A stretch of DNA of 64,000 bases from Diaporthe sp. PMI_573 (taxonomy: Eukaryota; Ascomycota; Sordariomycetes; Diaporthales; Diaporthaceae). Where the stretch lies: contig JAJTUP010000023.1 of NCBI GenBank assembly GCA_021399435.1, forward strand, positions 682,001-746,000, read 5' to 3'. The translations under genes were made by a program, and so were the position numbers. Below the pieces are notes generated by a model. It saw nothing but the letters and a program-made list of their open reading frames with translations. It was not told the origin of the DNA and ran no database searches. This document shows positions 20,283 to 32,718 of the stretch, one piece after another; position 1 is the first letter of the stretch, and every line of letters begins with the position of its first letter.

Positions 20283-21229
20283 TTCGCTTTGACAAACGGA
20301 GAGCAAATGATCCGTGCCGGGGCAGTCATATCAAGCACTGAGATCCCCGAGCCGCGAGACGTTCATCATTCTGATCGCCCGGCTTATTGTCGGGCGGAAC
20401 AGGGGGAGTGTTGTCTCCACGGAAACCGCTGACAGAAACGACGGAATTTGTAGGCATGTCGGAACTCTTTGCAAATGTCCTGTTTCTCTCTTCATGAAAT
20501 TATGAATACAGTATTATACGGATATTTATATCGCATGTATAGACATGATGTGCTCAGAATCCAACTAAACCGAGCGGCAGTCTTAAGAGACCTCCCCGAG
20601 CTACCACACTTGTTGAGCTACCCAAGTAAGTGTGTGGTTTCGTTTTTAAGTGGTTTCGTTTTTAAGTGGTTTCGTTTTTAAGTGGTTTCGTTTTTAAGTG
20701 GTTTCGTTTTTAAGTGGTTTCGTTTTTAATCCGTGTACATATGCTTCTTAAGCAGTATGTAGGCGGTTCCTTCATACAGGGGTAAACGCTTAAACACCCA
20801 GCGTTTTTTTTTTTAAAAAAAAAACAAAAAACAAAAAAAAACAATGCCGATAACAGTAGGTTTAGAATACGATTGCGGCACGTGGCCCATAATAAATTGT
20901 AACATTGATATCTTTTGATATTGTGTGTGCGGGGATGACCGCTGTGAGCCAAGCTTCCAGCTGCAATACTACATCAGATCTGGTCCACAAGAGGAAAGAC
21001 TGCGGAGGTGTTTTCCGTTGACGCATCTAATTGCGAGATCGACCTTTTGACCACATACTACATCATCTGCAATGTGTCAAAGGCGGGGTTGGTTGCTCGG
21101 GAGTTCGGTAGAAAAAGAGTTGAAGTCATTATTTGATTATCCTCAGAGTGAGACTTGAAGACATTGTGAGACAACAACATTGAAAGTCTTGTCGATTAGC
21201 CAGAAATCGGCATTCACGGTCACCCATCC
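20283..21229. other. intergenic with minisatellite and A/T homopolymers
   Basis: Holds the 16-bp tandem repeat annotated separately and a T-run/A-run around 20806-20842. The remainder is the GH105 promoter. No gene recognised. Confidence 0.4.
20634..20729 (+). repeat. perfect 16-bp minisatellite, six copies
   Basis: The unit GTGGTTTCGTTTTTAA is repeated six times with no mismatch (20634, 20650, 20666, 20682, 20698, 20714). Flanking DNA is non-repetitive. Perfect identity implies recent expansion. Confidence 0.95.
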
Positions 21230-22378
21230 ATGATGAAGAACTTTGTGTACGCTGTCTTGGCGGCGTCTCCTCTCTTGGCAAGCGATGGCGCCCTGGTACG
21301 CGGCCAGTCGGCCATGCTTCCCCCGCAAGGCCTGAACTTGACACAATTCAGTGCCGCCGCAAAGAGCGCCATTGGAAGTCTCACCAGGATGCCAGCCTGG
21401 ACAACGGGCTGGGACTGGGACCAGGGCACTGGGCTCTATGGCATCTGGAAATACTATGAGGCGACTGGAGACGCCGAGTCGCTCAAAGAGCTTGTGACCT
21501 GGTTCGACAGGGCCATCCCCAGGGGCGTGACGAAGCACGTCAACAGCATGGCCGCCATCACCGCCCTGGTCGAGACCTACAATATCACCCGCAACCCGTC
21601 CTACCTGCCCGTGATCGAGGACTGGGGTAGCTGGGCAATGTACAACCTGACCAGAACCCCGGACGGCGGCTGGCAGCACCTCACGACCGAACCCCATCCC
21701 GGCGAGATGTGGATCGACACCCTCATGATGGCGGCTCTGCCCTTGGCCAAGATTGGTGTGTTGACCGACAAGCCCGAGTACAGACAAGAAGCCATCTTCC
21801 AGTTTCGAAACCACGTCAAGTGGATATTCGACTCTGCGAATGATTTGTTCTTCCATGCGTACACTTTCAACGACAACAACAATTTTGGCGCCATCCACTG
21901 GGCGCGAGGAAATGCCTGGGGGCTGATCGCCGCGGTGGAGCTGCCCGAATACTTGGGTCTACCCGACACGGATCCTGATGCAGTCTACTTCCGGAGCATA
22001 TTGACACGAGAGCTGGCGGCTCTTGCTGACCTGCAGGACCCCTCGGGCCTTTGGCGGACCGTCCTGGACCGGCCCATCAGCGAGGGTTCATACCTCGAGA
22101 CCTCAGCTGCAGCAGGCTTTGTGTTCTCGTACTTGAAGGCTCAGCGTCTGGGGTATATTGGGTCAGACTATGGGCCCTTTGTGCACAAGGGGTTGAAGGC
22201 TGTTCTGTCCCAGATAGCACCGGACGGGCTTGTTAGAAATGTTAGCGGTGGGACCGGCGTGGGTCAAGATGCGCAGCATTATTACGACAAACCCAGGCTC
22301 CAGACAATGTGGGGCCAGTCGTTGGCTATCTCGGCACTTAGCGAGGCCATTCGGCTTTATGGTGGTAGTAAATGTTGA
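21230..22378 (+). CDS. unsaturated rhamnogalacturonyl hydrolase, glycoside hydrolase family 105, secreted
   Basis: GH105 enzymes remove the unsaturated galacturonyl residue left at the non-reducing end after a lyase has cut rhamnogalacturonan. Single exon of 382 codons, the usual family size. The N-terminus MMKNFVYAVLAASPLLASDG is a signal peptide. The alpha/alpha-barrel signatures are TGWDWDQGTGLYGIWKYY, the catalytic-Asp region GGWQHL...PGEMWIDTLMMAALPLA, and HWARGNAWGLIAAVELPEYL. ETSAAAGFVFSYLKA and the terminal YYDKPRLQTMWGQSLAISALSEA complete the fold. Two adjacent ATGs (21230 and 21233) make the exact start ambiguous by one residue. No defects. It would act on products of a lyase such as the PL4 enzyme at the left end of the window, though about 18.6 kb separates the two genes. 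Function is firm at family level. Confidence 0.94.
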   Translation: MMKNFVYAVLAASPLLASDGALVRGQSAMLPPQGLNLTQFSAAAKSAIGSLTRMPAWTTGWDWDQGTGLYGIWKYYEATGDAESLKELVTWFDRAIPRGVTKHVNSMAAITALVETYNITRNPSYLPVIEDWGSWAMYNLTRTPDGGWQHLTTEPHPGEMWIDTLMMAALPLAKIGVLTDKPEYRQEAIFQFRNHVKWIFDSANDLFFHAYTFNDNNNFGAIHWARGNAWGLIAAVELPEYLGLPDTDPDAVYFRSILTRELAALADLQDPSGLWRTVLDRPISEGSYLETSAAAGFVFSYLKAQRLGYIGSDYGPFVHKGLKAVLSQIAPDGLVRNVSGGTGVGQDAQHYYDKPRLQTMWGQSLAISALSEAIRLYGGSKC

Positions 22379-22730
22379 ACTGTGTCTTGTTCTGCTACAT
22401 GTACAACCAGAACGAAGTATATTCATGACATTGTTGAATTGCAATTATATGTGTTCGTCTGAGCAGGGTTTATTAAGTTGTTGGTCCCTGAGCTGGGACA
22501 GAGCTCACCAGCTAAACTCAATCAGTCTAGGCGGCCAGGTAGCTGCCGAATCTGCCGACCATTGCAGGAGCACGAGCCATCCATCGTCAACTATCCACGA
22601 ACCTCAATGACAACAGGGAAGGGCAATGCCATCGACTCGGCGCAATTCCCAGGCCCAGCGAGCTGTGCGATGAAGACCCATCGTCCAGGATGATGATCTG
22701 GCCCTGTCACTTCCCAACCACGATCCATCC
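22379..22730. other. short intergenic, IML1 promoter/leader
   Basis: About 350 bases between GH105 and IML1 on the same strand. No feature recognised. Confidence 0.4.
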
Positions 22731-25700
22731 ATGCCCCGCAATGCTGGAGGCATGCCGTCGTCCTCGGCGCCGCGACGGCCGCACTGGTCGTCGCATCTCC
22801 GCCAGCTCTCTCGGACGAGCCTAGACAAGATGTCGACCGAGCCACCGCGATCGCCCGATACCGCCTCGAGTTCCTCAACCCTGCGCGGAGACCACCGAGA
22901 AAGGCATAGAGACAGGGAACACCGCGACCATCAGGATGGCAGTCTGGAGCGCAAGTGCACTGTAACCATCAACGAGTCCTTCGCCCGCGATGAGATCCTC
23001 GTCAATCTCGACCTGTTCGGTAGCCACATAAGACCTGGCTCGCTGGTGTCTATCGACGTCCTGAAGCCCGAGTTCTCCAAGCAGCTGTCAACCGCGGCCA
23101 AGAGGCTGGCATCTCAGGATGCGGGCAAGAACACTGCTAGCGAACCCGGCCAGCCGTCCAAACGATACATCTTCGTGGTCAAGGATATGCCAAGAGAGCT
23201 GAAGGCTAGGTACCCTCACGTCGAGCTGTACGTTGCAAAACAGATCGCAGATGTCTTTGGCATAAAGAAGGGCTCGCAAGTCATCCTGGCGCCGGTCGAC
23301 GAGAACAATCCGGCAACAGAGGCGTCCCACGTCGAGTTGACCTTCAAAGACCAGTACCTTTCGCGCGCGGACATGTGGAGGATCACCGTTGGAGAGCTTG
23401 CTGGCCGCACCGTCTACAAGGGTCAGATGATGCTGTTCATGGGAACCGTCAAGGCCCAGATCTCGGCCGTATTTGTCGACGGACGAAAGGTCCACTCGGC
23501 GTTCTTTGGGAAGAACACGAAGCCCATCTTCCGCAGTGAATCTGGTCGGTACGTGATATTCATTCAGATGGCCAAGGAAATGTGGGACTTTGATCCGGAC
23601 GACTCTGGAGAGATCATGTTTAACAAGGTCGTCAACGGATTCTTGCCCGCCCTGCTCAAGAAATGGGCAGATCTCAACGTCAAGCACCTCGTCACAATCG
23701 TATTGTTTGCGCGTGTTGAGTATGACACCGGTATCACGGCCGAGCTAGGCAATGCCACCTTCCAGAACGACTACTACACAGGTGTTCAGGAATGCGGTGA
23801 CAGGCGGCCCTATAAGGACTTCTACCGGGTCGTAGTGAGCGAGATGGCGAGTGGCGAATGGACCAAGATACTCTATCAGCTCAAGAAGGAATTCAACCAC
23901 TTCCGGCGGGACATAAGCATACACCACCTGAACGCCCTCAGTTCGGCCCCCAGTCTCGCTGAAGAACCAGGCAGCAAGGCTCCTTCGAACCGTATCAAGG
24001 CTGAAGCGTCAAGAGCTTTGTATGGGAATGTCCTCGAAGCCATCAACCTGGCTTCCTCTTTGTTTGCACATGACTATATCGACAGAGACCTAAGAAGGAC
24101 CGGTATTTCCGTTGTTGTGATATCTCCCGGCCCAGGTGTATTCGAGGTCGAGTACGAGACCTTGAGACGTACAACAGAGGCACTCGTCGGCAACGGGATC
24201 GGCATCGATCTTATTTGTGTACCAAAGATACCTCTTCATTCTGTTCCATTGTTTCGCTATCGCAACCCTGCCAGGTCAGATGGACATTCGGCTAAGTCAA
24301 AGCTGAGCTTTAGCCACAGCAGCACACCAAAGCCTTCGACGCCGCTGGGCAGCAGTTACCAGAGTCTGACGGGCTCACTGTCGCCAAACAGGGCCAGCGA
24401 CATGTCCCATCGATTCGAGTCATTGTCCATTCGGCAAGGCGATGACTGGTGTTATGTCCTCCCCCAGTGGCTGCATGTGTCGTACTGGACTGGGAACTCT
24501 GACGACGCCTTGTCCTTCGAAGGCATTGCTCTCTCTGTGGCGGACCAATCGAAGCACTCTCAGGACCACTTTCCGATTCGGTGCCGCATGTACGACTTGC
24601 AGATGAGGAGCGTGCTGGAGACGAATGAAATCGAGACACTGCCCCTACACAGCGATCCGTTCTTCCCACAGAGCATTCTACAGGGCAATGCTGTACAGCA
24701 TACTCGGCTTCGTGAACTGCAGGAGCTTGCTGTGATTCCCGCTGAGAAAGTCCACGACCCACTGCATGATTATGTTTATGGCTTTCAGAAGTTTGTGCCT
24801 GATAAGCATGCCAAACCAGGGGAAAAGTCAATGTGGAAGCAGTTGCAGGAGTTTGACGATGCCAGAGCAAGAGTTGTGGCAAAAAGGCGGCAACGCCGGA
24901 CACCCAGGTTCGCCAGGGAATTGGAAGAAGGAGCGAGGAGACAGCACCAGGAGGACACAAGCCTGCTTGGTACGTCCGTAGGTGAGCGCAGGGGATCAAT
25001 CAGCACTCCGGCGGTGCCCACAATCGCGGGCTTATCTGCCGGCCCAGCGCGTGACGGTCCAGACCATCGAACACACTCGAGGAAAAGCTCCAACGGCACG
25101 GTTACGAGCACGCAGGTGTCTTCCTTCAAGCCGCCGAAATTCCTCAGACAGATCAGTCTTGGTCACAGAGGCTTCGGTATAGCTGCGCCGAAAGCGGCCA
25201 CGGCAGAAGTCCATGTTGAGAATGCTGTTCCAGTCATGGGCCCTGTCACGGTGACATCACCGGCCCTGTCGGCCTCGAAGATTTCTATGAAGCCGCGTCG
25301 TCCTACTACCCCACAGAGCATGTCGAGTGGAAGTTCGGGGCCAGGCCCCAAGGAGATTCCCCGGAGTGTTGCTTTTGAGTCGATCAAGGATTCCCGCGCG
25401 CAGCAGACACCGAGCCGTCCGATGTTGATTAAAAGTATACAACCGTCTCAGGACATTTTGCCGCGAACATTTGTCAACGAGTCGCTCATCTCCTCCACTT
25501 TAAGGCCATCGAATTTCCTTCGCGACGACAACCCTGAGCTGAAGCTTTCGAATCTCTTGAGAAAGAAAGAAAGGACTGAAGATGTCGAGGATGCTGCTCA
25601 GATCAACAGGCTGCTCGCGGGTGACGTACCCGAACTGCCTGCCATGCTGTCGCCCAAGACTGCCATGTCGCCTTGGTTGACAATGATCAACCCATCAAAT

Positions 25701-28520
25701 CCAGAAACGGACAAGGTTGACATGGCTCGGCTGTACAGCCGATGGCAGCACGTTTTTGTCCGCCCTTCAGAGATGAGGGTCATGAAATGGAAATCACTAT
25801 GCTCCCCAGCGGCAGTGCCTCTGACGACGGAGTACTTTCCAACCAAGGAACAATTCGACCGTGAATACCAGCGGCAACCATACAATATCGCGCAGGACTT
25901 CGACGATGATGAAATCGCTGAGGAACCAAGAAGCCGAGAGGAGTTTCTTCGAGAACTCATCAGCCTGCGATTCTCGCAAGGTTTCCAGGTGGTCATTGGA
26001 CCGGCTGTTGCAAAAGCGTTCGGTCAGAAGCACGTCAAGATTGGGGATGTGTTCTCGAGGGACCGCGAAATAGAGGATGGGACGAGCGTCTTCATGACGG
26101 TTGGGAATACAATCCACGAACTTTCATGTGTCAACGAGACCGAAGTGGAGGTCACCATTTACGTGCGCAAGCCAACCGAGCCAACGAAACACTCTGATGG
26201 CTCAGACGCGATGTACAGGCCGGCGATCCGTACGTTATTGGACCAGGACTACGAAACGGCCGAGATCGACATAAATACGCCAAAGGTGGAGAGGAACTGG
26301 AACTACATTGACTCTTTCATAGCTGGGCACTATGATGAGATGTCTGAGAGCCTGAGGTTCTGGCGAGCCCGATACGTCTTAATCCCCACAACTTCTTCAA
26401 AAGACATGTCCAATCCTCAGTATGCAGACAATGAAGAAGAGATCCGCCTTGAAGGCATCAGATACCTGGCTCAGCAATGGTTGAGGCACAGATACGTGCC
26501 ACCGGGCGAGCGCCGTTTCCAACCGCAAGGCCCACGGAATCGAAAGGATCCGAATCCGCTTGATATCGTTTACAAGACCGAGGATCCCTCTGTCGTGATT
26601 GCCGCAGAGCTGGAGACCTTACCGCTGCTTGAAAGCATGGAACATGGCAACAGGAAAGGGCATCTTGTTACGAACAGGGAGCAGTTCAAAAAGTCGAATT
26701 TCAGCATTGCAGCTCTGGCTGAGGCAATGCAGAAGCCTGTGGAAGAGGGCGGCGTCAGGCTCCAGAATCGACGGTGGCATTTCCGCCTTCATTACAACTG
26801 CTTCATCGGATCGGATATGACCAACTGGCTGCTTGACAACTTCGAGGATCTCGAGAGCCGCGAGGAGGCCGAGGCTTTAGGCGACAGTCTGATGGTGGAC
26901 AAGAGTAAAGAGGACGAGAAAGATGGGTCAAAGGAGCCCGGCCTGTTCGTCCACGTTGAGAAGCGGCACACCTTCAGGGACGGGCAGTATTTCTATCAAA
27001 TCAGCAATGAATATGCCAAGTCCCACCCGCCAAGCTGGTTCAACAGCGCGAGGCGCAACCTCGCGTCTGTTCCGTCAACACCGATATCTGAAAACCTGCC
27101 TCGTGACTCGCCCCGGCCGTTGGCTTTCCAGAGGCCAAGTTCGATCCACGAGGAGGATTCATCAACATCTAGTGGGACCACTCCTACGATGCCGACTACT
27201 GATGCAGGCAGGAGGCGGCCAAGGGTTGCTTTGAGCAAAGTTATGAAGTACGATGTGGACCCACGGAAACGTTCGTATCGGCCCGAGAGAATCGACATGC
27301 ATTACGACCGTCTGCACAACCCGGATAATTGCTACCACATCCGGATCGAGTGGATGAATACGACAGCCAAGTTGATCGAAGATGCCGTGGAGCAGTGGAC
27401 CCGCGACATGGCGAGGTTCGGCCTGCGGCTGGTCGAAGTCCCCATCGCGGAGGCTTACACGATCAGTGACACCAACCCTTTCCGCAGGCCATACGTTGTC
27501 AGGCTGGCGGTGCCAACCCCGAACCAGCAGCCTATTACCTATTACGACCCGACATCCTTTACACCGCATGCAAAGATGGAAGATCACTTTTACCAAAAGG
27601 CGATCCTGAGGAAGTTCGACTTTGTGCTTGACATGGAAGCAGCATCAAACTTCCCGAGCAACGTCGAGGTGACCTTCTCGTGGGGCAAGCCTGACTTTAG
27701 GTACACGCAGTACATCCACCGATCCGGCACGGTCATCGCGCAGATCAACGAAGCAGGCGACTTCTTGATGGTCGCCAACAGGATGTACACCAACCGGGCG
27801 GCCATGGCGGCGCGCGAGCGGGAGCTGCGCAGCGAGCAACAGTCGACCATCGACCGCGGCGGCAACGGGGCCGGGTCGGTGCGGGGCCCGCTGGGCGGGG
27901 GGTTCACGCCGATGGGACTAGCGGGAGTAACGCCGACGTCGTCGCCGATGATCCGGCCTGTCGGCGCGTTCAGCAGCCCCGTGATCCGGGCGGCGAGCAC
28001 GGCGTCCAATGCGGACTACCCGTTCGCGGTGCCGACTACGGGGCCAGGGGCAGGGCCAGGGGCGTCGTCGCGCGGCATGGCGGCAGCCAACGTGACGGCG
28101 TCGATAGGCAACGAGCCGTCCGGGATCAAGGCCGAGTTCGAGCGGTTCTGCGCCGACGCGGCCGGGCTGGAGGCATTCTACCGCGAGGTGCTGGAGCAGC
28201 AGCACTACCACGGCCTGCACCAGCGAGACGCCGCCGGGGGGTCCATCGGCAGCAGCCGGCTGCGGCCGACCACCCACGCGTCGTCGGTGGTCACGCCCGG
28301 GATGGGCCCTGTCGTGGCCGACAGCAGTATCCCGACGCTGGGGCTACCGCCCGCGGTCCTCGCCGCGCAGCAGCAGTCTGACGAGGGGGCTGGGCCGGGA
28401 GGAGGGGCCGCTGGGCCAGGGAGCCCCGGTTCTGTGGCCGGGCCGAGGACGAGCAGCCCCGGTAGCATCATGGGGGCTGCTAGTCAGCTGCTTAGGAGGG
28501 GCAGTGTGCAGTACGGCTGA
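22731..28520 (+). CDS. IML1: IML1, SEACIT/GATOR1 complex subunit (DEPDC5 homologue)
   Basis: Iml1 is the catalytic GTPase-activating subunit of the Npr2-Npr3-Iml1 complex on the vacuole, which switches off TORC1 when amino acids are scarce. Single intron-free frame of 1929 codons. The N-terminal domain starts around residue 70 ([17 protein letters not shown]), followed by the vWA-like/SABA region ([19 protein letters not shown] and [18 protein letters not shown]). A low-complexity linker spans about 820-940. The DEP domain lies at about 1328-1430 ([22 protein letters not shown]...[13 protein letters not shown]). The C-terminal domain has [17 protein letters not shown] and [18 protein letters not shown]. 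The last 200 residues are Gly/Pro/Ala-rich and disordered. Length is within the 1.6-1.9 thousand range seen for filamentous fungi. The ATG at 22731 is the first in frame; a later Met at 38 is possible. No damage. Confidence 0.95.
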   Translation: MPRNAGGMPSSSAPRRPHWSSHLRQLSRTSLDKMSTEPPRSPDTASSSSTLRGDHRERHRDREHRDHQDGSLERKCTVTINESFARDEILVNLDLFGSHIRPGSLVSIDVLKPEFSKQLSTAAKRLASQDAGKNTASEPGQPSKRYIFVVKDMPRELKARYPHVELYVAKQIADVFGIKKGSQVILAPVDENNPATEASHVELTFKDQYLSRADMWRITVGELAGRTVYKGQMMLFMGTVKAQISAVFVDGRKVHSAFFGKNTKPIFRSESGRYVIFIQMAKEMWDFDPDDSGEIMFNKVVNGFLPALLKKWADLNVKHLVTIVLFARVEYDTGITAELGNATFQNDYYTGVQECGDRRPYKDFYRVVVSEMASGEWTKILYQLKKEFNHFRRDISIHHLNALSSAPSLAEEPGSKAPSNRIKAEASRALYGNVLEAINLASSLFAHDYIDRDLRRTGISVVVISPGPGVFEVEYETLRRTTEALVGNGIGIDLICVPKIPLHSVPLFRYRNPARSDGHSAKSKLSFSHSSTPKPSTPLGSSYQSLTGSLSPNRASDMSHRFESLSIRQGDDWCYVLPQWLHVSYWTGNSDDALSFEGIALSVADQSKHSQDHFPIRCRMYDLQMRSVLETNEIETLPLHSDPFFPQSILQGNAVQHTRLRELQELAVIPAEKVHDPLHDYVYGFQKFVPDKHAKPGEKSMWKQLQEFDDARARVVAKRRQRRTPRFARELEEGARRQHQEDTSLLGTSVGERRGSISTPAVPTIAGLSAGPARDGPDHRTHSRKSSNGTVTSTQVSSFKPPKFLRQISLGHRGFGIAAPKAATAEVHVENAVPVMGPVTVTSPALSASKISMKPRRPTTPQSMSSGSSGPGPKEIPRSVAFESIKDSRAQQTPSRPMLIKSIQPSQDILPRTFVNESLISSTLRPSNFLRDDNPELKLSNLLRKKERTEDVEDAAQINRLLAGDVPELPAMLSPKTAMSPWLTMINPSNPETDKVDMARLYSRWQHVFVRPSEMRVMKWKSLCSPAAVPLTTEYFPTKEQFDREYQRQPYNIAQDFDDDEIAEEPRSREEFLRELISLRFSQGFQVVIGPAVAKAFGQKHVKIGDVFSRDREIEDGTSVFMTVGNTIHELSCVNETEVEVTIYVRKPTEPTKHSDGSDAMYRPAIRTLLDQDYETAEIDINTPKVERNWNYIDSFIAGHYDEMSESLRFWRARYVLIPTTSSKDMSNPQYADNEEEIRLEGIRYLAQQWLRHRYVPPGERRFQPQGPRNRKDPNPLDIVYKTEDPSVVIAAELETLPLLESMEHGNRKGHLVTNREQFKKSNFSIAALAEAMQKPVEEGGVRLQNRRWHFRLHYNCFIGSDMTNWLLDNFEDLESREEAEALGDSLMVDKSKEDEKDGSKEPGLFVHVEKRHTFRDGQYFYQISNEYAKSHPPSWFNSARRNLASVPSTPISENLPRDSPRPLAFQRPSSIHEEDSSTSSGTTPTMPTTDAGRRRPRVALSKVMKYDVDPRKRSYRPERIDMHYDRLHNPDNCYHIRIEWMNTTAKLIEDAVEQWTRDMARFGLRLVEVPIAEAYTISDTNPFRRPYVVRLAVPTPNQQPITYYDPTSFTPHAKMEDHFYQKAILRKFDFVLDMEAASNFPSNVEVTFSWGKPDFRYTQYIHRSGTVIAQINEAGDFLMVANRMYTNRAAMAARERELRSEQQSTIDRGGNGAGSVRGPLGGGFTPMGLAGVTPTSSPMIRPVGAFSSPVIRAASTASNADYPFAVPTTGPGAGPGASSRGMAAANVTASIGNEPSGIKAEFERFCADAAGLEAFYREVLEQQHYHGLHQRDAAGGSIGSSRLRPTTHASSVVTPGMGPVVADSSIPTLGLPPAVLAAQQQSDEGAGPGGGAAGPGSPGSVAGPRTSSPGSIMGAASQLLRRGSVQYG

Positions 28521-31500
28521 ACAACGGCGGTTTCGGGAGGAGCCGTGTTTATATCCGTACGGTTTTTGTGTCACAGGCGAGGACGATATGATTTTTTCAT
28601 GAATTGTACATTTTATCCACCTTGGTCCCAAACAACGGTCTCCCTTCACGGTCCCTTTCCTCAGAACACCGATGAGCATGAAAACTGACACTGAACGTTA
28701 CGACGCATTTTCGCCCCGGTGAAACCTCTGTAGCTTCATCAGGCGTCGGGGAAGAGACCGTCCGGAAATGCGTGAGTGATGATCCGGGTGTCGGTGATAG
28801 GTGACAGCGGGTGGGGCTTTGCATCAACACTTGGCTTGTGTTGATGCTGAATAATGTGGTTGTCTTATTACTACGTACTATACATATGATTCAACTGGGC
28901 GTTGAAACCATTTGTGTGTGTGTGTGTGCTGAGCCACAACCTACGACGTGTTGCAGTGTGGATGTCTCGGTCTGGCTGGAACAGACGCAGTCCTGTTGAG
29001 TGGGGGTAGGTGTTAAAGGATGGATGACTTGGCCTGGGGATGTGTGTTGGCAGTGGTATGACTGTATCCTATTTACCATATCGGGCTACCAGTTGAGGTC
29101 AGTTTGCTATTTTCCCGGCCAACCAAACGCGACGCCGACATATAGGGCGGGAGTGGGATGAGCAGGATGAGTGGATGGATTTGTTTGTGGATGGTGGGGG
29201 ATGTTTCCGGTGAGGTCGCAGACGATGAGGCCTCCCTCCCGGGATCTAGAGTCTGACTGACGTTTGTAGCATCGTGGCTTTTTGTGACACGTCGCCGTCG
29301 GGAAACTGGCAGGTCGGATAAGCTTGTGTTGCCTGTCATTCATGTACAAGCTTTGCCCGTGTGGTTCTTCCCTCAAAACTCTAATGGTGTTTCCATCAGC
29401 AATGGGTGGAGTTACGTGTGTGGCTGGGCTGCTGACGCTGCGGGCCTGCGGGCCTGACAGGCTGACAGGTCGGGTGGCTGAATGTGCATTTACTGCGGTA
29501 TGTAGTCGCAGGGGTGGGTGTTCGCGGGGCCGCGACGCCGTGGCGCTGGGCCCTGGTGGTCGTTCGGAATGATGTCCCGGGGCGGTCGGCAGCTTATTAG
29601 TCGTTTATACTTCGATAATCCAGAGGACTACATGTTATCGATATGGCGCGACGGCGATGGCAAGGTGCTGTTGTGCCGTCTTGCTGTGGCGGTCGAAGAA
29701 TCGACTGTTCGCAGCGGGGCACGGGACCAGAAGCCCGACTCGTGGCCGTCTCTCAGATCTTGCTTGGCCAGCTTGGCAAGGAGCAGACCACTTTCCAAGA
29801 GCTCCAAGACGGCCAAGCAGGCCAAGCAACATCAAGCTTCAGGTCCAAGACACCAAGACCTCCCAAGACAATCCGGCTCACTCAGCACATGGAGACAAAA
29901 AGCTTGACTGTGACTGCGGCGGCACAGGGGCAACGACAACGCCTCCCGTGCCTCGTCAATCGACCCATTTGCCTGTGGATCTCCACTCACTCACCGTCCT
30001 CGATGGCGACGGCTGATGGATGCGACAAGGGCTTCAATGGTGCCAGCAGTCGAAACAAGGAACGGGAAGCAGAGTCGCTTTTGTGGCTGCCGCGATGGCC
30101 AGTCATTGGCGGCGCAACGTCATCTTCGTCGCCCTAGCGTCACGGTACTGTTGTTGACAGGATGGCGGGAGTCGTCCGTCGGACTCTGAAGTCGACGGCG
30201 GACTAGACTAGACTTATTTATTCCTTGGAACAGGTGCAACGAGGTAAGATGCAAAATTACGTCGCTCGCATATGCACGGTAATTCTCCGGCCAGGGGTGC
30301 AGGGGAAGGAAGAGCTGATCAGGGTCAACAGAGGAAGGACTGAACGGCTCAGTGCTGACCCAGTGTTGCAGTCAATCTTGTGCAGCTGCATACCGAGGCA
30401 GACCCCAAGAGCTAGATCCCTGTGGACAGAATTAGAGCCGGCAGCGTGGTCTTTCCCTATGCAGCCAGGCAGCCCAATGCGAGGCCTTCATGGCTCACCA
30501 AACTGGTCGCGGCACAGCATCACTTATTTTGGAACACGGCAAAGACAAAAGGAATGCCGGAAATGGAAAAGGGACGGTCCTCATTCCACCGTGGTCATCG
30601 CCACCCCACGGTGCCTGAGTGTAAGGCGAGGCAAGGCATACTCTGAACACTATCTGACAGCCCGCCCCACGATGGGCTGTGCAATATTGACAGATAATAT
30701 GGATATTGGAATTCGTCGGGCGTTACGCACACCGTCAGGACCGTCCAAGGGGGGTCCCGTTCCGTCCACTCGTGCCCCGTTGGCGCCGCCCCAGCGCCCC
30801 CCGGATGATGCTCAAAATCCACAGGTGGTTCCCTGCAACTCTGAGTCGCCGCCAATCTTAAACCACAGGCACTAGGTCCGAGTCGATACCTGCGACGCCA
30901 CGTCGATAGTATGGGTCAGACAAGTCACTATACGCTTTGCCCCTGGTGGGAGGCCCATTCTCGAGCCCACCCCGGCTTTGATTGAGGCGGCAGTCCAGTC
31001 CAGGTACGTACGGCACCAAAACTGGGAGGGATACAAACCGTCAAAAAGAAACGCAGCCAGTCTCTCGGTGATCGCCTCTGCCCTTCTGTTTCCCTCTCTC
31101 CCATCTCTTCTCTCCACATCTCTGTCTTGGCTTTTCCCACCAGTCATCCACCACCGAGGACTGACCGATTTGAGCTTGACTGTACTCACCTGCAGCCAGT
31201 CAGCCAATTCGTGGTGTTCGCGTAACGACTCCCGGGCTACAGAATAAGTAGCCATACTCCGTTTCGATCGGGCAATACGCAATACGACGCCTCTCAGCAA
31301 TACCGTTGAATACCAGGCGACGGCTACCCGAAACAAGCCACCCTCAGCGCAGACCTGCAAGCATCCGCAGCACCAACCCGAACTCTAAACCATCCTCACG
31401 CCCACAGACTTTGACGACAACCGGTCGACAAAGCCTCTCCAACACGGCTAGCCTCCCCGACGGGTACGATTGATACCGGTTTGACACTTGATTTCTCCAC

Positions 31501-32718
31501 CCCTCAGCCCCCAACGCATCGCCCGCTGCAGCAGCGTCTGAGGTGTAAAAAGCTACCGAGTAACTTGATTCTCGAATATCACGCGCAACAGAGTGCCACT
31601 TGTTCCTGTGCTGGTTGTGACGGGGCGCCTCAGGCGAACAATCGCAAGCGAACGAAGCGAGATTCCAGGTCGCCGCTCCGAGATTCAAATTACGGCATCC
31701 GAACGTACGCGGCTGGACTACTCGAAAGGGGCAACATCCGTGGCGCACGGCACCCTCCTCCAGCCTCCAGTGCGACGACACCTGCAGCACCAGTCAACAT
31801 CGTCATCGTCGCCGTCATGAGTGACAACAAGTGTGAGTGCAACATACCTTTTTTTTTTTCTTTTTCTTTTTTTTTTTTTTGCCTCCTCTTCTGCCGTCTT
31901 GAGACAGCACACCGCAGCGCATCACCCCTCCCTCGGCACATCACATCAACCCGGCCTGTCTTTCAAAGGGGAGTGAGTGACCAAAACGGGCACAAAATGC
32001 CAAGCGGGAAAAGTGACCCACTCAAAGTCCCCAAAGTCCACGGCCTGTCCTGTGCAGACGCACCACCTGCACGGTTGGACCGTCGCCTCCCTCCTTGTTT
32101 TCTCCACCGAGCGACAACCGCAGAGAAACTTAACAAATCTGACCACCGCCCATCCCTGTTCCGTCTGTTGTTGCACCATTGACCTTGCATTGCACTTGCG
32201 CCCAAACCTTTCCCACCTCGCGCTATTTTCTCATCTTTTGCACCGCACTGCACTTGGAATCATTTCACACTTCCACTTCGAGATTCTGCCTTTTTCGGGG
32301 GTTGCATTCCTGTCCTGACCTGCCTTGCCCTGCCCCTTCTGACCGACAGCCCCGACCCCATTGGCTACTCTCCCCTTACACCACCCTTACCTTATTTGTA
32401 CATATCTGTACGAGCCCATCCATCGTCGATCGGCGTCATCTTTCTTCCTGTCCCTCTTTCGCTTACCTTTCCGACCCGGTCGATTCACGTTTCAAGTAAT
32501 ACCATGGGCGTGCCCAATTGAATTATTTCTCCGCCTGTCCCTGCAAACCAAACACCACCATCACTACCACCACTCTCTTTTCTGCTGCTACTGTCGTTGT
32601 CGTTGTCGTTGTCTGCACCTCTTGTAGCACGGCGTGACACCCGCTCTTTGTACTCTTGCAGCACACCGCCGTTCACGAGGCCCATCGGCGGGGTACGCGA
32701 CACCGAGTCGGCGCTAAC
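28521..32718. other. 4.2-kb stretch without a supported gene
   Basis: Several open frames of 100-230 codons occur on both strands (for example 30225-30875, 31481-32182, 30872-31360 minus), but they overlap one another in conflicting frames. They have low-complexity composition and show no domain. The TG repeat near 28913-28929 and the T-rich tract at 31850-31881 are simple sequence. The right 1 kb, rich in CCT/CAC tracts, may be promoter and long leader of the VCX1 gene. A noncoding RNA cannot be excluded. Confidence 0.35.

Noticed and set aside
30225..30875. 216-codon plus-strand frame in the gene-poor gap
   Set aside because: Overlaps open frames on the other strand and has no recognisable motif.
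31818..31835. Short upstream exon MSDNK for the Ca2+/H+ exchanger with a GTGAGT donor
   Set aside because: No acceptor before 32719 gives a phase-compatible join; start kept at 32719.
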